A DNA stretch of 7,637 bases from Planctomycetota bacterium (GTDB lineage Bacteria > Planctomycetota > Brocadiia > SM23-32). Under the pieces are notes generated by a model. That model ran no database searches. It was not told where the DNA came from and was given only the letters and a program-made list of their open reading frames with translations. Both the position numbers and the translations under genes were made by a program. Location: assembly GCA_018334735.1 (NCBI GenBank), contig JAGXLK010000093.1, positions 1-7,637 on the forward strand, given 5' to 3'. This document shows, in pieces, positions 6,582 to 7,637 of this stretch (position 1 is the first letter of the stretch; each line of letters starts with the position of its first letter).

Positions 6582-6932
6582 GTGCAGAGTTTTGGCAAAA
6601 GGCCCTTTTGGAATAGGAGCAGGGGGAAACCGGGAACGGGCGACTACGCGTCAGTGCTCACAACGGTTGTTTCTTTGCCCGCCAACCAGTGGAGAGGGCT
6701 TGCGCGATTTGCGGCGTCTTATGTTCGCGGCCAGACGAATAATTTGTTTCTTGCCTATAGCAGCATTGTTGCTCTCCATTCGATCAAAGCAGAGCCCCAG
6801 GCTATCAAAATGCCAACATGGCGCCGGGTATTTGATGGAGTCAGCAACTCAACTGTAAGCGAGAAGATGGCTCAGGTAGGTTTTGATTTCAAACCGCCCG
6901 CCACTGGCTTCTTTCGAATTGAAAACCCTTGA
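6582..6932 (+). CDS. hypothetical small protein or gene remnant
   Basis: A frame of 116 residues from GTG 6582 to TGA has mostly C/G third positions and a protein-like translation, including LTTVVSLPANQWRGLARFAA and an ending GFDFKPPATGFFRIENP. The same frame stays open upstream back to 6492 (after a TAG at 6489) and still reads plausibly (LAWTKNGRNYRGFVV), but contains no ATG, GTG or TTG there. That suggests a truncated or decayed gene rather than one starting at 6582. There is no convincing Shine-Dalgarno before the GTG. A 15-nt palindrome (CAAAAGG-C-CCTTTTG, 6596-6610) falls inside. I do not recognise a family and propose no function. Confidence 0.3.
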   Translation: MQSFGKRPFWNRSRGKPGTGDYASVLTTVVSLPANQWRGLARFAASYVRGQTNNLFLAYSSIVALHSIKAEPQAIKMPTWRRVFDGVSNSTVSEKMAQVGFDFKPPATGFFRIENP

Positions 6933-7017
6933 TGGTTCGGACCAAAAATCATTTGACAGCGATAGGCTCATGTTGCACCATATTGTTGGCTTGTAAGGAT
7001 TATTATTGATTTTTAGC

Positions 7018-7089
7018 CACTTCGTTCTGAGTCAGAAGCGCAATTACAAAAGAACTGCAAACGAAGTGAAATAGATTCACCTGCGTGAA
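7018..7089 (+). other. cluster of overlapping, mutually exclusive hairpins
   Basis: CACTTCGTT (7018-7026) pairs perfectly with AACGAAGTG (7060-7068). Overlapping its 3' arm, GTGAA (7066-7070) pairs with TTCAC (7076-7080), and the same TTCAC can instead pair with GTGAA at 7085-7089 over a 4-nt loop. The three pairings compete for shared bases, an arrangement also seen in attenuators. No ligand-binding consensus is recognised and the AT-rich context makes some of this likely by chance. Confidence 0.3.
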
Positions 7090-7220
7090 AGGAAATGTGT
7101 AATTTTTTGAAGGGTTGTTATCCAGCCATGTTAATCCCCTCGCGGATTCTGAGGATTTCCTGGTTTTCTTACCTGTTGCGACACACTCTCCCAATTCTGC
7201 CTCTATTTTGAGGTGCTTAT

Positions 7221-7248
7221 CCCGTCTGCTTCGACACGGGCTGTTTTT
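7221..7248 (+). terminator. terminator-like hairpin upstream of the PAS gene
   Basis: CCCGT (7221-7225) pairs with ACGGG (7236-7240) over a 10-nt loop, followed by CTG and five T residues (7244-7248). It would end a transcript coming from the intergenic region, which otherwise has no assigned gene product, about 170 nt before the PAS gene. Confidence 0.4.
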
Positions 7249-7259
7249 CATGAAGTTTA

Positions 7260-7279
7260 GACGCTGTGTGCGGAGGTAG
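7260..7279 (+). repeat. 20-nt imperfect direct repeat, copy 2
   Basis: GACGCTGTGTGCGGAGGTAG here matches 6449-6468 at 18 of 20 positions. It sits just after the terminator-like hairpin and upstream of the PAS gene. Unlike copy 1, no complementary left arm is found beside it. Confidence 0.55.
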
Positions 7280-7306
7280 TTTCACAATGTAATAGGTTGT
7301 TGTCCA

Positions 7307-7375
7307 GTCCTGAACTATGGGTCCGTCCGTAGCTCGCAATGTAAAAGTTGGCAAAGATTAGACAGGACGGGATCC
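7307..7375 (+). promoter_or_regulatory. alternative leader hairpins before the PAS gene
   Basis: GGACG (7365-7369) with GATCC (7371-7375) can pair with GGGTC-CGTCC (7319-7328), with one bulged G and one wobble pair. The same bases also form CAGGAC (7363-7368), which pairs perfectly with GTCCTG (7307-7312). GTCC occurs four times in 7302-7328, so several registers compete. Possible attenuation of the downstream sensor gene is an inference only. Confidence 0.25.
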
Positions 7376-7414
7376 GGAAACGAGAACGATTATTTCTAAG
7401 AGGCTTCGGAGCCT

Positions 7415-7637
7415 ATGACCAGCGATGAAGATAAGAATCGAGAAGAGCTTCTCAAGGAGGTCCGCAGGCTCCGGGCTCAGCTTGCCGATTTGGAGGGGCA
7501 GGAGGCTGAGCACAACGAGCTGGTCAGCAGGCTCAAAATAAGCAAAGAACGCTTTCAGGCAGTCACTGAAAATGCTAATGATTGTGTCTGGGAACTGGAC
7601 GAGAATTTCGTTTATACATTCGTAACCTCTCAGTTCA
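7415..7637 (+). CDS. PAS-domain signalling protein, probable sensor histidine kinase (partial, N-terminus only)
   Basis: The first 74 residues run from ATG 7415 off the window edge. An in-frame TAA at 7397 makes this ATG the only nearby ATG, GTG or TTG start, and AAGAGG (7398-7403) or GGAG (7408-7411) can serve as ribosome binding site. Residues 1-45 are charged and helical (EELLKEVRRLRAQLADLE), probably a coiled coil. From about 46 the sequence SKERFQAVTENANDCVWELD is the characteristic opening of a PAS sensory domain. No membrane segment or signal peptide is present in this part, so a cytoplasmic sensor is likely. PAS domains with this entry are most often found in histidine kinases, but diguanylate cyclases and other outputs share it, and the output domain lies outside the window. 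It is separated from the upstream genes by 1.2 kb and probably has its own promoter. Confidence 0.85.
   Translation, partial: MTSDEDKNREELLKEVRRLRAQLADLEGQEAEHNELVSRLKISKERFQAVTENANDCVWELDENFVYTFVTSQF

Larger units (their letters stand above)
6184..7414. other. 1.2-kb intergenic region, structured, no convincing intact gene
   Basis: Between the URO-D gene and the PAS gene I find no frame with a good ribosome binding site and a recognisable product. What it holds: a terminator-like hairpin (6254-6295), a long nested stem element (6351-6498), a weak open frame (6582-6932), an imperfect direct repeat (6449-6468 and 7260-7279), a cluster of mutually exclusive hairpins (7018-7089), a second terminator-like hairpin (7221-7248) and a leader hairpin before the PAS gene (7307-7375). 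No tRNA, tmRNA, RNase P or SRP RNA signature was seen. The minus-strand open frame 7003-7251 has no Shine-Dalgarno and overlaps the hairpins, so I do not call it. Confidence 0.6.

Noticed and set aside
6541..6858. 105-residue frame overlapping the possible gene remnant
   Set aside because: Arg/Cys-rich translation typical of a shadow frame; the overlapping frame at 6582 has the better codon pattern.
6953..6984. Perfect TTGACA (6953-6958) as a promoter for an intergenic RNA
   Set aside because: No acceptable -10 box at 16-18 nt; the nearest TATAAT-like strings lie at 20 nt or more with 4 of 6 matches.
7003..7251. 82-residue minus-strand open frame
   Set aside because: No ribosome binding site before its ATG, unremarkable composition, and it overlaps the inverted repeats at 7018-7089 and 7221-7248.

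Overview
The window looks like chromosomal DNA from an uncultured, probably heterotrophic bacterium with roughly balanced GC. Nothing in it fixes the phylum. The mix of a sugar-isomerase-like TIM barrel, a GH130 enzyme, a Lon-related AAA_32 protease, a URO-D superfamily protein and a PAS-type sensor is common in Planctomycetes/Lentisphaerae-like and deltaproteobacterial-like genomes. That placement is an impression, not a result. All confident genes lie on the + strand.

Layout: (i) 1-141 may be the C-terminal end of an upstream gene. (ii) 142-413 is a leader with a good sigma70-type promoter (TTGCCC-N17-TATAAT) whose spacer holds a perfect GGCCA-G-TGGCC palindrome, followed by two adjacent hairpins. 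(iii) 414-1211 encodes a sugar phosphate isomerase/epimerase-like protein and about 1337-2281 a GH130 beta-mannoside phosphorylase-type enzyme; they probably form one carbohydrate-catabolic transcription unit. (iv) 2437-4872 encodes an 811-residue Lon-related protease with an intact Ser/Lys dyad and non-canonical nucleotide-binding motifs. (v) 4966-6183 encodes a 405-residue uroporphyrinogen-decarboxylase-superfamily protein lacking the HemE signature, so more likely a methyltransferase-type paralogue. (vi) 6184-7414 is about 1.2 kb with no convincing intact gene, but with several inverted repeats, a 148-nt nested stem structure, an 18/20 direct repeat and one weak open frame with coding-like composition. 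(vii) From 7415 to the window edge runs the start of a PAS-domain signalling protein, probably a histidine kinase.

How the genes work together: GH130 enzymes phosphorolyse beta-mannosides to mannose-1-phosphate, and the adjacent TIM-barrel protein could act on the released sugar or a derivative. The protease, the URO-D protein and the PAS sensor show no evident functional link to that pair or to each other. I found no CRISPR array, tRNA, rRNA, intact transposase or convincing new multi-gene system. The least explained part is the structured intergenic stretch 6184-7414.
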